This document shows positions 37,887-50,299 of a DNA stretch of 64,000 nt, one piece after another. Position 1 is the first letter of the stretch; every line of letters begins with the position of its first letter. Origin of the DNA: Apostichopus japonicus (Eukaryota > Echinodermata > Holothuroidea > Aspidochirotida > Stichopodidae); the NCBI RefSeq assembly GCF_037975245.1, contig NC_092565.1, positions 17,277,999 through 17,341,998 of the forward strand, read 5' to 3'. Made by a program: the position numbers and the translations under genes. The notes beneath the pieces were generated by a model. The model saw only the letters and a program-made list of their open reading frames with translations, did not search any database and had not been told where the DNA came from.

Positions 37887-38652
37887 GACAATGATTTGAT
37901 AAAACCAGAAATACATATCCGTTGGTTTGTTGATGGCTAAGTCCGTCTGCTACAGTGGTTATCATCTGCGACTAATTAGAAGCTCATTTACAAATTATAT
38001 GGTCTGTATTTAACTCTGGCAATATAGCACAAAATAAATTATTTGTTGATTACCGTTGAATGTAAGTTGCTCAATATCATCTGTTCACAACAATTATTTG
38101 TCCGGGAGGATTAGACTATCGTCAGCATACGTTGGGCCCAGCAGTTAGGCTCTTCAAACCGTAGGAGAACTCATCATACAGTGGCAGCCCCCAAACTGAT
38201 TGCATTCACCGTGGCACTTGTTGCAACAGATACTGCTTCCGAGATTCATCAGTAATGCTGCATTTTCAACAAACTGAAGTCTAAATTCTGCTTTCAATGT
38301 CAGACTGTTTCATAGGACTCAGATACGGATGTTAATTACAGCTTCGGGTCTAGGCCTAGAGTCTGATCCTGGTGAAGTCAAGGGCAGGGAATAATTTACT
38401 TATTCTACTGTTGTGTAACATTTTTATATATTGTGATTCCTTTGTAAAAAACTGCCATAGTCCTTCCTTCATGTATCTTATTTGCCCATTTTGTATAGCA
38501 TTAGCTATGCTATGCAAGAATGTAGAAATTATTTCCTGAAAGATCCTTCTTGCAAAAGGTATGAAATTAATTTGGTGCATTTTAGAAATTGTGTGCCATT
38601 GTATTAGAAATCTTATCAAGTATCTATTCCAAAATCCTATTCCCAAAATTAT
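37887..38652. other. Spacer between duplication copy 1 and the 38.6-kb repeat
   Basis: No duplicated counterpart and no recognised gene. A minus-strand open frame at 38356-38646 (96 codons) has no recognisable family. Nothing else supported. Confidence 0.4.
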
Positions 38653-39474
38653 ATGCCTTGCTCTCCTTTCAAATTCGAAACATTGATTTTTTCCAACATG
38701 TCTTTACTTTGAAATTCTTTCAAGCATTACTGCGTTATGGAGCTTTGGTGCAACCTGGTTCACAAAGGTTTTATGTTCCATCACAGGAAGTGTGTCAATG
38801 ATCAGAAACTGCCTTTCGGTGAAATCCCTAGCCTGACTAAAGGTAGCATGTACGCCCATTAAAAGCCCCATTGACTTACACACTAAATCACAAAAGTAAT
38901 GTGGTCTCTCAATCTAGATAGAAGTTTTCACTAGCTAAACGCTACCCGTCACCGGATAGCTGACATATTGGCCTTTCATGGCACCATCAATTTTCTGTAT
39001 CATGACCGTGTAGATTTTTTGCTATCCGAGCCGGAAGTTTTCGTCACTTGTAAACAAACCTCTTCACTCAGTGGTAAACAAATTTCCTACGCTGCTCCTG
39101 GGAGACCTAAAGGGGTCTAAAATTGCCTCAATTGACACAATTTTCTCACCACATGTACTTCCATTCATGCTCTTAAACATGCAAGCTACAAAAAACTAGA
39201 TCATGATTGATAACAGTCACAAAAGATGTTCTCCTGCTGCTTTTTGGCATTTTTTCCCTGAACAATCTAGCGGATTGATATAGACTCTAATAGGAGTATG
39301 CCACCTAAAGGTAGTCTGTATTTACCTCGCGTGTTTCATACTTTTGTCTAATGCAAAACCATCTGGCTAGTCAAGCAGTCTACTTGACCGCAGGAACGGC
39401 AAATGTGGTAGGTGACAAATTCCTCCTCCAAATATGACGCGTCTACGAATTATTGGGGATCTTCAACGTTCCTA
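38653..39474 (+). repeat. Second copy of the 25.4-kb segment, split by an insertion
   Basis: Matches 25434-25790 directly. The alignment is interrupted at 38842-39305 by a miniature transposon. Downstream, at about 39475, the two copies diverge. Confidence 0.85.
38842..39305. mobile_element. 464-bp miniature inverted-repeat transposon
   Basis: Absent from the paralogous segment at 25434-25790, so its ends are known. The termini are imperfect inverted repeats: GGTAGCATGTACGCCCATTA on the left and, on the complementary strand of the right end, GGTGGCATACTCCTATTA. Flanking TAAA occurs on both sides (38838-38841, 39306-39309). The repeated flank can be extended to CTAAAGGTAG because the element's first bases equal the target, so the true duplication length is 4-10 bp. 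Non-coding. Confidence 0.75.
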
Positions 39475-39814
39475 CTGTAAGATGGTCAGCTCTTACATAA
39501 AGTTTCGTTGTGCACCATAGTTTTACTTGTATATTAGTGCACTGTGCAATGCTCACTGTACAGAGGGTAATGCATTTGTACAGTATAATTGTATGTTGTC
39601 TTGTGACAGCAAAGGGGTGGATTAACACCTCTACACTGCTACCTCTTCTGGGTTGCCAGGCAACTATCTTGTTCTTCCTGGAAAGTAGCCCTAACAGAAA
39701 ATGGGGTCTGTGTGTATATATTTTAGGAACTAAGGAGTTTTGTAAGGGGTTAAGCAGTTTGCCATGAGTATTTGAGCAAGGCAGTTGCAAAAGAAGAGAA
39801 AGATAGTTTTAAAG

Positions 39815-40170
39815 GGTGTGAAGACTCGCGCACAAAGAAACGTCTCATGCCGGTAATCTCACCTAGTTGTGAATGAGGTGTAACAGAAGAGTTAGACACA
39901 ACCATCGATCCCAAAATATGCACACACAGCTTGCTACCGTCGGTAATTAAACGCTAGTGTACAGTCAATACATACAGCTACGGTCAATACCCACAACACA
40001 GTGTACATAGCAGCAGCGATGGACATCTCAGGTCTAGATAAAAATAACAATTGGGGTATCACGTTTCATAACTGTCTGCACTTTGTAGCGACAAGACGAA
40101 AACTTCACTTGCGAGCAACGGAAAGTTATACTTTTCCAGAGCGCGGCACGCGGTTTGGGGCCAGTCCTCA
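39815..40170 (-). repeat. Inverted copy of the 4388-4738 segment
   Basis: Reverse complement of the segment near the window start. Similarity stops near the GTGTGAAGACTCGCGC motif on one side and GGTTTGGGGCCAGTC on the other. Neither copy has a clear open frame in common. Confidence 0.65.
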
Positions 40171-40264
40171 ATGGTTGGATAGTTTGTTTTAAACCTTAAT
40201 TTACATAGTATAAGTTACAGTAGTCCTTATTATTTTAATCGAAGGAGTATTATTCAACTGACAG

Positions 40265-40395
40265 TCTTGGACACAATTTGTTATAAAGGATATTATTTTA
40301 CCATAAGGATATTCGGGACACTATTTGTTACTAAGGATATTAATTTGTTATAAAGGATATTTCGGGACACCATTTGTTATAAAGGACATGATTTT
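40265..40395. repeat. Short tandem units around TTTGTTATAAAGGATAT
   Basis: Three imperfect units of TTTGTTAYAAAGGATAT joined by TTCGGGACAC(C/T)A. They lie just upstream of the 65-bp satellite array. Confidence 0.6.
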
Positions 40396-40419
40396 ACTGC
40401 AAAGCCCTTACCGAAATCC

Positions 40420-40890
40420 CAGATCTGGCGTTATATCTGGTTTAATCTGGTCATATCAAGCCTTTATCTGGCCATATAAAGCTAGAAATAACTGGATATA
40501 GTCAATCCAGATATGTAGATAAAGTTTTATCTGGCCATATAAAGCCAGATGTAACTGGATATAGAGTCAATCCAGATATGCAGATAAAGTTTTATCTGGC
40601 CATATAAAGCCAGATGTAACTGGATATAGAGTCAATCCAGATATGTAGATAAAGTTTTCTCTGGCCATATAAAACCAGATGTAACTGGATATAATCAATG
40701 CAGATATGTAGATAAAGTTTTATCTGGCCATATAAAGCCATATATAACTGGATATAGAGTCAATCCAGATACACATATAAAGTTTTATCTGGCCATATAA
40801 AGCCAGATCTAACTGGATATAGAGTCAATCCAGATATGCAGATACAGTTTTATCTGGCCATATAATGCCAGATATAACTGGATATACATG
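40420..40890. repeat. 65-bp tandem repeat array, about seven units
   Basis: Each unit contains TTTATCTGGCCATATAAAGC, CAGATGTAACTGGATATAGA and CAATCCAGATATGCAGAT. The unit is internally symmetrical, with ATCTGG and CCAGAT at several positions, so each repeat can form small hairpins. Units diverge at single bases. No open frame persists. Confidence 0.85.
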
Positions 40891-42195
40891 TTAGACTGTA
40901 TGCTCTTACATATAGTGTATTTTCATAGAGATTAACATTGCCCTATATTGTGGTACTGCACATGCATATATATTTCAATGGTAAAGCACTTACAGTGCAC
41001 ACTAAGTCAAGGGGGGGGGGGGGGGGGTTAACTATAACTAGGCTACTTGTTCTATCTGGGTTGCTACACAGGGTCTTAACTGGAAAAAGGATGGCTCAGA
41101 GGGTAATTAAGTGTGAAGCCTCCTTGTGATGAAAGGACATATGTGTATTGTTACTGAGATGTTACTGAGATTGAGATAGGAAAGAGATAGGATGGTCAAA
41201 TGTGTTCCATCCGAATTTGATTTGTCGAATAGGTCAGTAAATCTTTCGTCATGTCATGCATCTAGTATAATCCTAGCAGTACTCTTTCGAAGTTTTACTA
41301 TTCTGTCATAGCTTACCTTTAATGGGACAGGTGCAAGAAAGCTAACTTTAATCGTGTTCCATTCCGGAGATGTTAGGGTGCAGTATTTGTGTGATATCAT
41401 AATCTGAAGTGAATTCTTTAACTTCCCGTTTACATTGCTTTTCATCATTTCGATATGAGCTTAAACAGGTTTTCGAATGAAATCAATGCCGGGTGATACC
41501 GGGAAACCAGTAGAATCTGCACTGAAATGTTCATATACTTATCATGACAATTAACAACTGATCACAGGCAGTAAATAAAATACATAATTATGCATTACAG
41601 TTATTTAGCCGCTCAAGTGACCCGATGATGTCATAGCTGGTCATGCTGTAGGCGGTATAGTCTTGCCGTAAATACCTATAGGCCTATATTCAAATGAAAA
41701 AAAGATTTTTTTATGAGGGTTCTTCATTACATTAATCACTTGATAGTAAAGTCAAATTCTGTTACCACGAAATGAATTATTTTCCAACCGGGTACATAAT
41801 CATTTCAGTTTTAAAGAAAAACAACAGTTGTAATGTTGGTTTAGCCCATTTATGACATCGCGGATGATTTCGCAATGCATTCATCATATTAGAGTGCATA
41901 AAACTGTAACTTATTTTATACTTTAAAAGCGAAATTATCTATACGATGCTGGGAATGGGATGGAGGAGGGGATCGAGGGGCAGGGGACAATGAGTTCCGT
42001 TTCTTAAGTATGTCATAAATCTCAGTCTTTATGTTAGCCGGCAGGTTTGCTCGTTTTGTGAACTGTGGAGAGTGATATGACGGTATAGTAGGGTACTTTT
42101 CAGGATATTTATGTGGAAAGACAAAATTGTAAACATCGTCGTTGTGCAAATATCATCGCTCCGTAACGTCACTTTACGTAACAAGGGTTACTTTG

Positions 42196-45100
42196 TTACT
42201 CGTTGCATTCAATGATGGTTCCGTCCATCTTATGCATACTCAACGCCAATACAATTGAAGCGATGTTGGTGAATATTATGATGATGAAGATGAGTGTAAA
42301 TGATCCAGATATATCGAGAACAGCACCTATGAAGAACAAAGAAAGAAAAAAACAGAACAGTTAAAAGTAGGAATAACAAGTATTAGAATTAAAACTTTAC
42401 ATACGATGACACATTCCCTGGGTAGGTATAATACCGAAACCTACTTCATCCACAGTCACCCGTTCCTATGCACAACAGTCATAATTCAATAAAATGATGA
42501 GTTCAAAGCTAGACAAACTAATAACGATGTTTTAATACCTATACGGTTTCTACATTAACTTGGGACATAACTCCTCATGCACACCTACAATGAATAAGCA
42601 AACGACCAGAATAGAAAACAGAAAGAAAAGGGAAAAAAAATAATAGATATCATTATTGCAAATTTGATCGTTCGCTTCATTCTTCCTCTTCAGAGGTTAC
42701 CATTATCGTTCCTCCTGGAGGCTCTCACTGGCCCACCTCCCCCTTCCCCGCCACTCCCACGATACAATCACCCTCAAGTCATAAGAATTTGGGCAGCTCT
42801 TGCTGAAATTATCCCACCAAGCTGCATCAATGCACCGCTAAAGAAGTAACTTATTGCTACCCCCTGCCTCATGTGTACCTTGCAGACATATCTTGGTAGT
42901 ACACCACTTAGGGCACAGTCCGCGTAAGCCAGTGAAAATCCACAGAAAAGTGACGAAACTGCAAGTGTCCAAAAATCTTGGAAGAAAATGTATCCTGATA
43001 AAGATACAGTGCAAATAGTAGCTGGAATCACTGAACAAGTTATAGAGTTCATTCGATTGCTCCAAAAAACGAACAAGACCACAATTTTACCAAAGACACC
43101 TCCAATGCCTCCGAATACTGATAGAAGTACCGCAACATCTGATGGTAGGCCCAAGGATTTTCCAAATGGAACTAAGAAAACCGCCCAAACAACGAAGGAG
43201 TAACTAAGTAATGAATGTATGATAATGTAAAGTGCAAATATCGGATGCCTTGTTGCAGGTTCAATGCTACATAAAATGAGAAGGTTGCCCATTCTTGTCT
43301 CGTCGGTCTTGTCCTCAGGGCCGGCTGATTCGTCCTTTCGGTTTGCAGACTCAGATGACTCATGGGCGTGATCATAATCGACGGACTGAGGAGGCGGTCT
43401 CTTTGATTTCATTAATACCCCGGATATCATACAATTCCATACTAGTGCGCCCATAATCAAGTAAGACCCGGATAGTCCGTATAATATTCTTCTCGTAGTT
43501 GCTCGAGCAGGACTGGGATGGCTGTTATCCCTAAGTATTGAAACAGCTCCCTCACAGAGTAGGCCACAGGGAAGGTCTCCTTATCAAAGTGTTCCAAATA
43601 TATCATATACAGCGACAAATATAAAAGTCCTCCCCCGACAGCTGTAAATTAAAACAAATTTTGTTTTTCATAATTCGGAGAAACTTTTGAAGCACTAGAG
43701 AACAGTAAACTACACAAAGGTCGATCCATGATTTATCGAATAATATGATGGCTGATGGAGGGAGTGATTTAAGGGGCGGGGGGGGGGGGCATGTAGAACA
43801 GTATATATCGAAATGACTGCAGCATACTGGTGTGATAATCAATCAACGGTGAAGAGTAAGAAACGCTAACAAGTGAAGCGTAGCAATAACTATAATTATA
43901 TGTGCATGTGTTTTTCAAAGTTATATGTTTGAAGCATGGTTCCTTACACCAGGACTTCGATCGGTTGTGATCATGACAAACTTACTGCATGTAGTATGCC
44001 AGATTCTCTACACGTTATCGTCACCATTACATCAACCCAATAATTTCGATGTTTGGAAACTTCAGTGCAATAGTGAACCTTCTAGCTATGTGTTTCTTTA
44101 ATAAAACCCATGCAGGGCGTAGCTAGACTTTTGTTCAGGTAAGGATCAACTCGGGATGCCAAACGAGGCCAACTCGGGCGCATTTCGGGAGCCACCGTTT
44201 TTCGGCCCAACTCGGGCTCCGTTTCGGGAGACCCCGTTTATTAATTTTTTATTGTTTATATTTTAAAGCGGGCACCCGTTTTTCACACGAGGTCGTCACC
44301 GATGTTTCCTTTCGATGATAGCAAAAAAAAGTTAACTAATTAATTACACATGTACATGTCGCCCTATGTGAATTTAACTCATTCCACAACACTAAGGGCG
44401 ACATTGGCAATTTAATGTAAATACGTCACACTGGACCATTGTCAGGACTTCAGAATGGGTGATATTTATAATACTCCTTCTGCAAAATACATGTAGCAAG
44501 GAATTTAATTAACTAATAAATAACACATATACATGTGGCCTGTTTTTTTTCGGGAGCTTTGCTTTTGATATGTTTAAGAGTCTTATCAAATCCCACAACC
44601 TTTTTTCCATTTTGGATATTCCGAGACAGTACATTAGTTCCTCATTACATGGTACACAGACTGCAGAATAGAATGTATACACGTACACGTTAGTAACAGA
44701 AGTGATAGTACCAAAGTGTAAATTTCAGTAACTTTAAAATCTGAACGAATAGGATTTGCAGAACGCGTGATTAAAGTAATCGGTACAAAAGCTATTACGT
44801 AATAGGCTATTCATATTGACCGAACCTTAGATATAACGACTTCAAATTTGGTCATACCGAACTATATATTTCAGTGATTTTCTACTGTAGTTCTATGTAT
44901 ACTGAAGTGCAATACTATGGGACAACACTGATAATTAAGTCAATATTTACAGTAAAGCAAATATCATCACTCTTTAGAAGGAGTGAAAGTGCACTCTAAA
45001 TAAGAAAGTATATTCACTCTTTGTTAAGAGAGAAAAACTTTCACTCTAAATTACGTCACCAACCCAATCAGCTAAGAGTGAAATTGGTATAGTTTTCACT

Positions 45101-47868
45101 CCAAGGGAATTTAGAGAGTATGACACTAACTATAAGAGACTCCAGTATATCATTAATTATTTTATTTAATGTTGCCGGTAAAACACAGTTTAAACAAGGT
45201 TCTTGGTTCTTGGTTATAACATCACAATATGCAGTAGTTACTATTTATTTTTCAACCCATCTTTGTATACAGTGTTTGCCATGTCAGTTTATACTATGTC
45301 TATGTATATTGAAGTGCAATACTATGGGACAACACTGATAATTAACTCATTATTAACAGTAAAGTAAATATCATCACTCTTTAGAAGGAGTGAAAGTGCA
45401 CTCTAAATAAGAAAGTATATTCACTCTTTGATAAGAGTAAAAAACTTTCACTCTAAATTACGTCACCAACTCCATCAAGCTAAGAGATTTTATTTAATGT
45501 TGCCGGTAAAACACAGTTTAAACAAGGTTATTGGTTCTTGGTTATAACATTATAATATGCAGCAGTTACTATAAGGTTTTTTTAACCCGTCTTTGTATAC
45601 AGTGTTTGCCATGTCAGTCAAGATATTATCATTACCTTAATAAATTCTTTTTTCATTCTCTTCGATTTAAAAAAAATATTGTTATGTTCATGCTGAAAGA
45701 TGATAGCTTATGTTGTATACAGTAATTTTAGCATTAATCATTGCATTTACCAGTAAAACATACTTCCAACAAGGTTCTGAGTGATTGGTTGATACTTTAT
45801 AACATGCAGCAATTACTATACGTTGTTTAACCCGTCTTTGTATACAGCGTTTGCCATGTCAGTCAAGATATTATCATTACCGTAATAAATTCTCTTTTCT
45901 GTATTTTCGATTTTATTTGATATCGTTATATTTTTGCTGGTATATGATAGCTCATTTTGTGTATAATTTTCGTGGCTAATAAAAGAAAATCAGTCAACGT
46001 TATACCATATGCATATTATAAGCAGTTACCATATTCTGCATAACTTTTTTTTACCATTAGATGAGGCAAGGCATACCGAAGGGCTCTACATGCGCCAAGT
46101 TGAGTCCCGGGAATAATTATGTCACCAGGACTACATTAGTTCATGGTGTGTAAAGGGGCATATATGAGAATAAAATTCCTTTATCTCAAATTTCCTGGAC
46201 CTCCTTTACTGACCCTAGTTCTGTGGCCGTATAACCCCACTTGACCTCCCTACTCGTCTGGAAATATTCGACTACACATTTAAATAATGCGTGGCAGCAA
46301 TTTAGTTGCATTAAACACTTCAATGTACCTCTATATATATTGTTTGGTTGGACTATATATATATACGCTACAAGTATCACATGTTAGATTATGTGTAAGT
46401 TTAAAACGTAAATGAGTTTTACCATACGATTGTACAACACAAACACAGAGAAATAAACTCATATACTGAAGCAGTTCATTAATTAATTAATTACGTTGGT
46501 TAACTATTCAATATGTTTTCAGTTGGCTATTTGCTAAAATGATCACTTGTTATAACCAGTGAGGTTTTGTGTTAAACCCTTTATGACGATAAATTCGTGT
46601 AACCATAACATTGCACAACATATACCGATATATGTGATTATGCGTAGAATAATTAAATACAATTAACTCCAACATTTTTGCATTATACTATAATGCTAAA
46701 AGTATCACATGTTATAGTAAGGTTCTGTGCGGAAAGTTTTATGACATGTGATTTGTAGGCCTACAACAGATACCGATACGCAAACTCATGCACTTAAGAA
46801 GCGCCAAATTACATTAACCATATTCAGTATTTTGACTATAGGTCAATAATGTTATTCACACGGACATTACCTGAGATTCCAGTGAAAACGAAAAGCTGAT
46901 AAATAGTTTTACCAAGCAATCCATTGAGCACGAATCCAAGACCAAACAGAAAGCCACCGGTTGTACCCACACTCCTGTTTTGGATTCCCTTGAGTAGAGG
47001 GGCAGAAATTCCAGCTGCAAAAGAATGATCCCGCATGAATAAGACATCAATTGAGGGGAGTGGATTGTCAGTGTTGTGAAAAATCAAAGCCGCACGCATC
47101 CCACTGCCTCTCTTCATTTGTCACCCCCACCCCAGGGCCCATGCAATTGGGGCCGATGTCAAGGACCGAAAGAAGTAACCAGTCATCCGCTGCAGCTCGC
47201 AGTTGACCGAAGCCTGCGAAGCGGCCATGATTTATAATTACATATGCAGCCAGTAGGCAAATAAAATAAGGAGCAAATTCAAAGAAATCTTTTCCTAAGC
47301 AAAGACAACCTGCATGAGAGTGCCATATCCGTTCGTCTTGAGGTGCCAAAATAAAAAGTGCTAAACAATGCACGTTTCACCTTGGTTGCATGTGAATTCT
47401 CCTTCGGGGGCTCATTTCTATTGTGGCACCGGGCCCTGTTGGTCCTTACTACGTCATTAGTTACTACCCTCTGCAGTATGTAGCAAATAATACTTCAAGA
47501 AAGGATTGAAACATATAAAAACAGTTAAGCAAACATGCACAGATCTGGCTAAGTTAGTTTTCCTTGATTACGTTAACACAGTTTTATTTTTGAGTTATAG
47601 GTATAAACCATTATTTGTCAAAAATGTTGTGATTTGATTCGATAATGTGATAGGAAAATTACGTGAGCTTACCGACGATGAATGCAATTGATGCTTGGAA
47701 TGTAAATACCCATCCAACATAAATATTAGAGGTGTTGTACACTATCACAAGATCATCAAACAATACCCCGAAAGCTTTGAACGTTCCGCTCTGAAAGAAA
47801 ACGACTAAAATTCCCGAAAATAATATGTCAATTGAAACGAACAGTTTTTCCAATGTGTTCTTCGCCAT
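42196..47868 (-). pseudogene. SLC16 (monocarboxylate transporter)-like gene, copy 2, probably inactive
   Basis: Exons 47868-47673, 47014-46871, 43641 to about 42803, and 42326-42196 on the minus strand. Exons 1, 2 and 4 are intact with good splice sites and matching phases. Exon 1 starts MAKNTLEKLF and contains SGTFKAFGVLFDDL. Two lesions affect exon 3: five extra bases (plus-strand GTATA at 43479-43483) shift the frame just before the GLSGSYLI segment, and an 11-base deletion at 42802/42803 removes the GTAAGC donor that copy 1 still has. Without that donor the frame runs on to a stop at about 42774. Residue character otherwise matches a lactate/pyruvate-type or related proton-coupled transporter of the plasma membrane. 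If the two indels were assembly errors, this would be the functional copy. Confidence 0.75.
44895..45905. repeat. Expanded tandem repeats in intron 2 of SLC16 copy 2
   Basis: A segment of about 185 bp with GTGCAATACTATGGGACAAC, ATCATCACTCTTTAGAAGGA and inverted TTTCACTCT sites occurs at 44900-45085 and again at 45305-45490. Units with AACAAGGTT, TTGGTT and AACCC(A/G)TCTTTGTATACAG occur three times (about 45180, 45500 and 45760). Copy 1 has one and two of these respectively. Confidence 0.75.
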
Positions 47869-48003
47869 TTTCGTCACAGAAACCAGTCACCGGAGAAACA
47901 GTGTGATGGCGTTGTTATAGAAGCCACGGTCTGATAGTGACTCGTTGTGGCTGCGAAACTTTCGATGAAGCAAAACAACAAAATTAATAGAAGTGCAGGC
48001 ACG

Positions 48004-49355
48004 CAGGGGCGTATCCAGGGGGGGCGCAACAGGCGCGCGCCCCCCTATTGGCCGTCACCAAAAAAAAAAAAAAGTTTAGCAAAAAAAAAAAAAATTGATG
48101 ACGACCTTGATGTGAGATGTTGGTGATCGCTCAACCCCCCCCCCCCCCTCCCGTATGCTTTATTTTTTGTTTGCCAAAAAAAGGTTCTGGCGAAGTTCGG
48201 CGGCATAATAGTTTTAGAAACATAGATGGTAATTGTGTTGGTATTATCACTATAAACACTAAATGACATGCCAGCCATACTAAATTGTGCATTTTGTGTC
48301 CATGTGTCCATGTGTCACTGGAAATGTTGCTTATTATTAAGGTCGAAAAATGAATCACATATGGCCATGGGCGGCGATCTTGGGTGGAGGGGGGATATAT
48401 CCCCCATGAAAATGGGTGGAGGGGATGTAATGCACCATATCCCCCCCCCCCCCACCAAATGCCAGTGATAAGAATATTTTCATGCCTACATTTATGCATC
48501 TTCGTTAATGTACGGCTCTTTTTTAGCTTCATTTCTCGCCTACCATAAACGCAGTGCGATCTTTTCAAATAAAGTGTCTTTATAAAGCAAAAATAGTTGA
48601 CTGTAGGCTTCATTGGCCCTATAACAACAAAATGTATTATTGCGCCCACGGTATTGATATAGTACATATATGCACCCTCATAGTATTCATATAGGCCCTA
48701 TAGTAGGCCTACACACGTACATGTTCCCTCGAACAGCTGAGAATCTCATGTAACCAGGGTAATGCTGAATACACGTTTCACCTGGATGCCCTAGCAATCG
48801 GTACCTAGGAATGTAACTATGTGTAATTGTGTATTGCATGTGTATAGGCCTATAATAGCCTGTATGAGGCCATTTTCTTCATCGAATAATATAACAGAGC
48901 TCTCGAACATTCTAACGTTGCGCCTGAAACAAGATTGACAGGGGCAATTTTCCCAAAATAACACCCGAAATTAAAAAAAAAAGTATTTTGGATCCTGATT
49001 ATGAGATATTTCGGACATGACATCCCTATTTTAAAGTTGGGTATATGCCGCTTGGAAACCTCGGGAAGTGCCGTTTCCGGCCATCTAGAGGGTTTGTTAA
49101 TCCCAATTTTTTTTTTTACGCTTCGCGCCAACTCATGGTGGCGCTACGCTTAGATAGTCAAAAAGGTCATATCCCCCCCCCCCCCCCACTCGGAAGTACG
49201 GATCGCCGCCCATGCATATGACACCATTTTGCATTTCAGCCCTTCTTTGAAAGCAAAAATTGTACACCCCTCCCCTTAGACCCATCCCCCAGGACGGCGA
49301 TCATTCATGCCTGGCGCCCCCCCCCCCCTATTGGAAAATCCTGGATACGCCCCTG
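48004..49355 (-). mobile_element. Composite hAT element, copy B (inverted)
   Basis: Reverse-orientation copy of 26254-27587, near-identical over long blocks, including the same element nested at the same internal place (nested ends near 48366-48380 and 49201-49218). The termini are CAGGGGCGTATCCAGG and CCTGGATACGCCCCTG. AGGCACG stands on both sides (47997-48003 and 49356-49362), one base short of the usual hAT eight. It lies about 135 bp upstream of the SLC16 copy 2 start codon. Confidence 0.88.
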
Positions 49356-49473
49356 AGGCACGAAACTGAAAAAAAAAAACAATGGTTCCTTCAATTGTAT
49401 CAAAATTTGTAGAAAAAACAGTGGAAATTCGTGCAAGGATGTTGATATTTTACAGATGTAGATATACTGTCTA

Positions 49474-49870
49474 CACTGTTAAAAATATCTGTCAGTTTAC
49501 AGACTTTTTTAACATAAATTTCCGGTTTTTTCCCATTAACCAAAAATTACTGTATTTTTACAAACAGTTTGTATTGCTACAAAAACAAAATGTAATATAA
49601 CATATATTTTCTGTTTATTTAGAAAACAACTATTTTCTATTTTTTTAACAAAATTTGACTGCAATCATTAATATTTTTACAGAAGTAACTGTAAATTAAA
49701 GTAACAGTTGAAAAATCCTGTTATTTTACAACTTATATCTGTTTTATTGCAATAACATGATCGCACTGTTTTTTTTTTACCATCAATTTGTATTTACTAC
49801 GACAAAAAAATGTTTTTAAACAGAAACTTTTCATTTTTACGGAATAAACAAATATTTAGTATTTCAATTA
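49474..49870. repeat. Left terminal and subterminal region of the 13.9-kb transposon
   Basis: AT-rich, with degenerate copies of CTGT(A/T)n and TTTACAG in both orientations. These mirror motifs at the right end and are likely transposase binding sites. Confidence 0.6.
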
Positions 49871-50299
49871 GCAACACTATAGGGTCCTTTTATAGACCAA
49901 TTCATCGTATGTTTCTTCAAGCACAATCTGACTGAACAATATATGGGATGCGCTCATCTCGGGTGTGTGGTCCAGGGACCCGCTTCGGGCCCTAGGTTAG
50001 TCAATGTGTTTTCGGGACCTTTGGGCGATGCCCATGCACGGAAGCTCTGGGGTTTAAAAAAATTGTGATCATTATTAACTGTCTTCAATTGGCATTGAAT
50101 GCGCATTAAATAGACGGAAAAAAATCTATTTAATTTGGGCATTTTTATTTCAAATAATTTAAATTTGAGTAAATGCCGATCGATTTCGTGATACAGCGAG
50201 CATGTGGGTGAGACAGATTGATGTTGTTAAGGGTTGCATTGGAGTGAAAAACAACGTACAGCGTGTATGGCACACCTAATGCAGTCCAGTGGTTTCGCA

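Noticed and set aside
40420-40890. CRISPR-like array
   Set aside because: Units are contiguous with no unique spacers, and the genome is eukaryotic.
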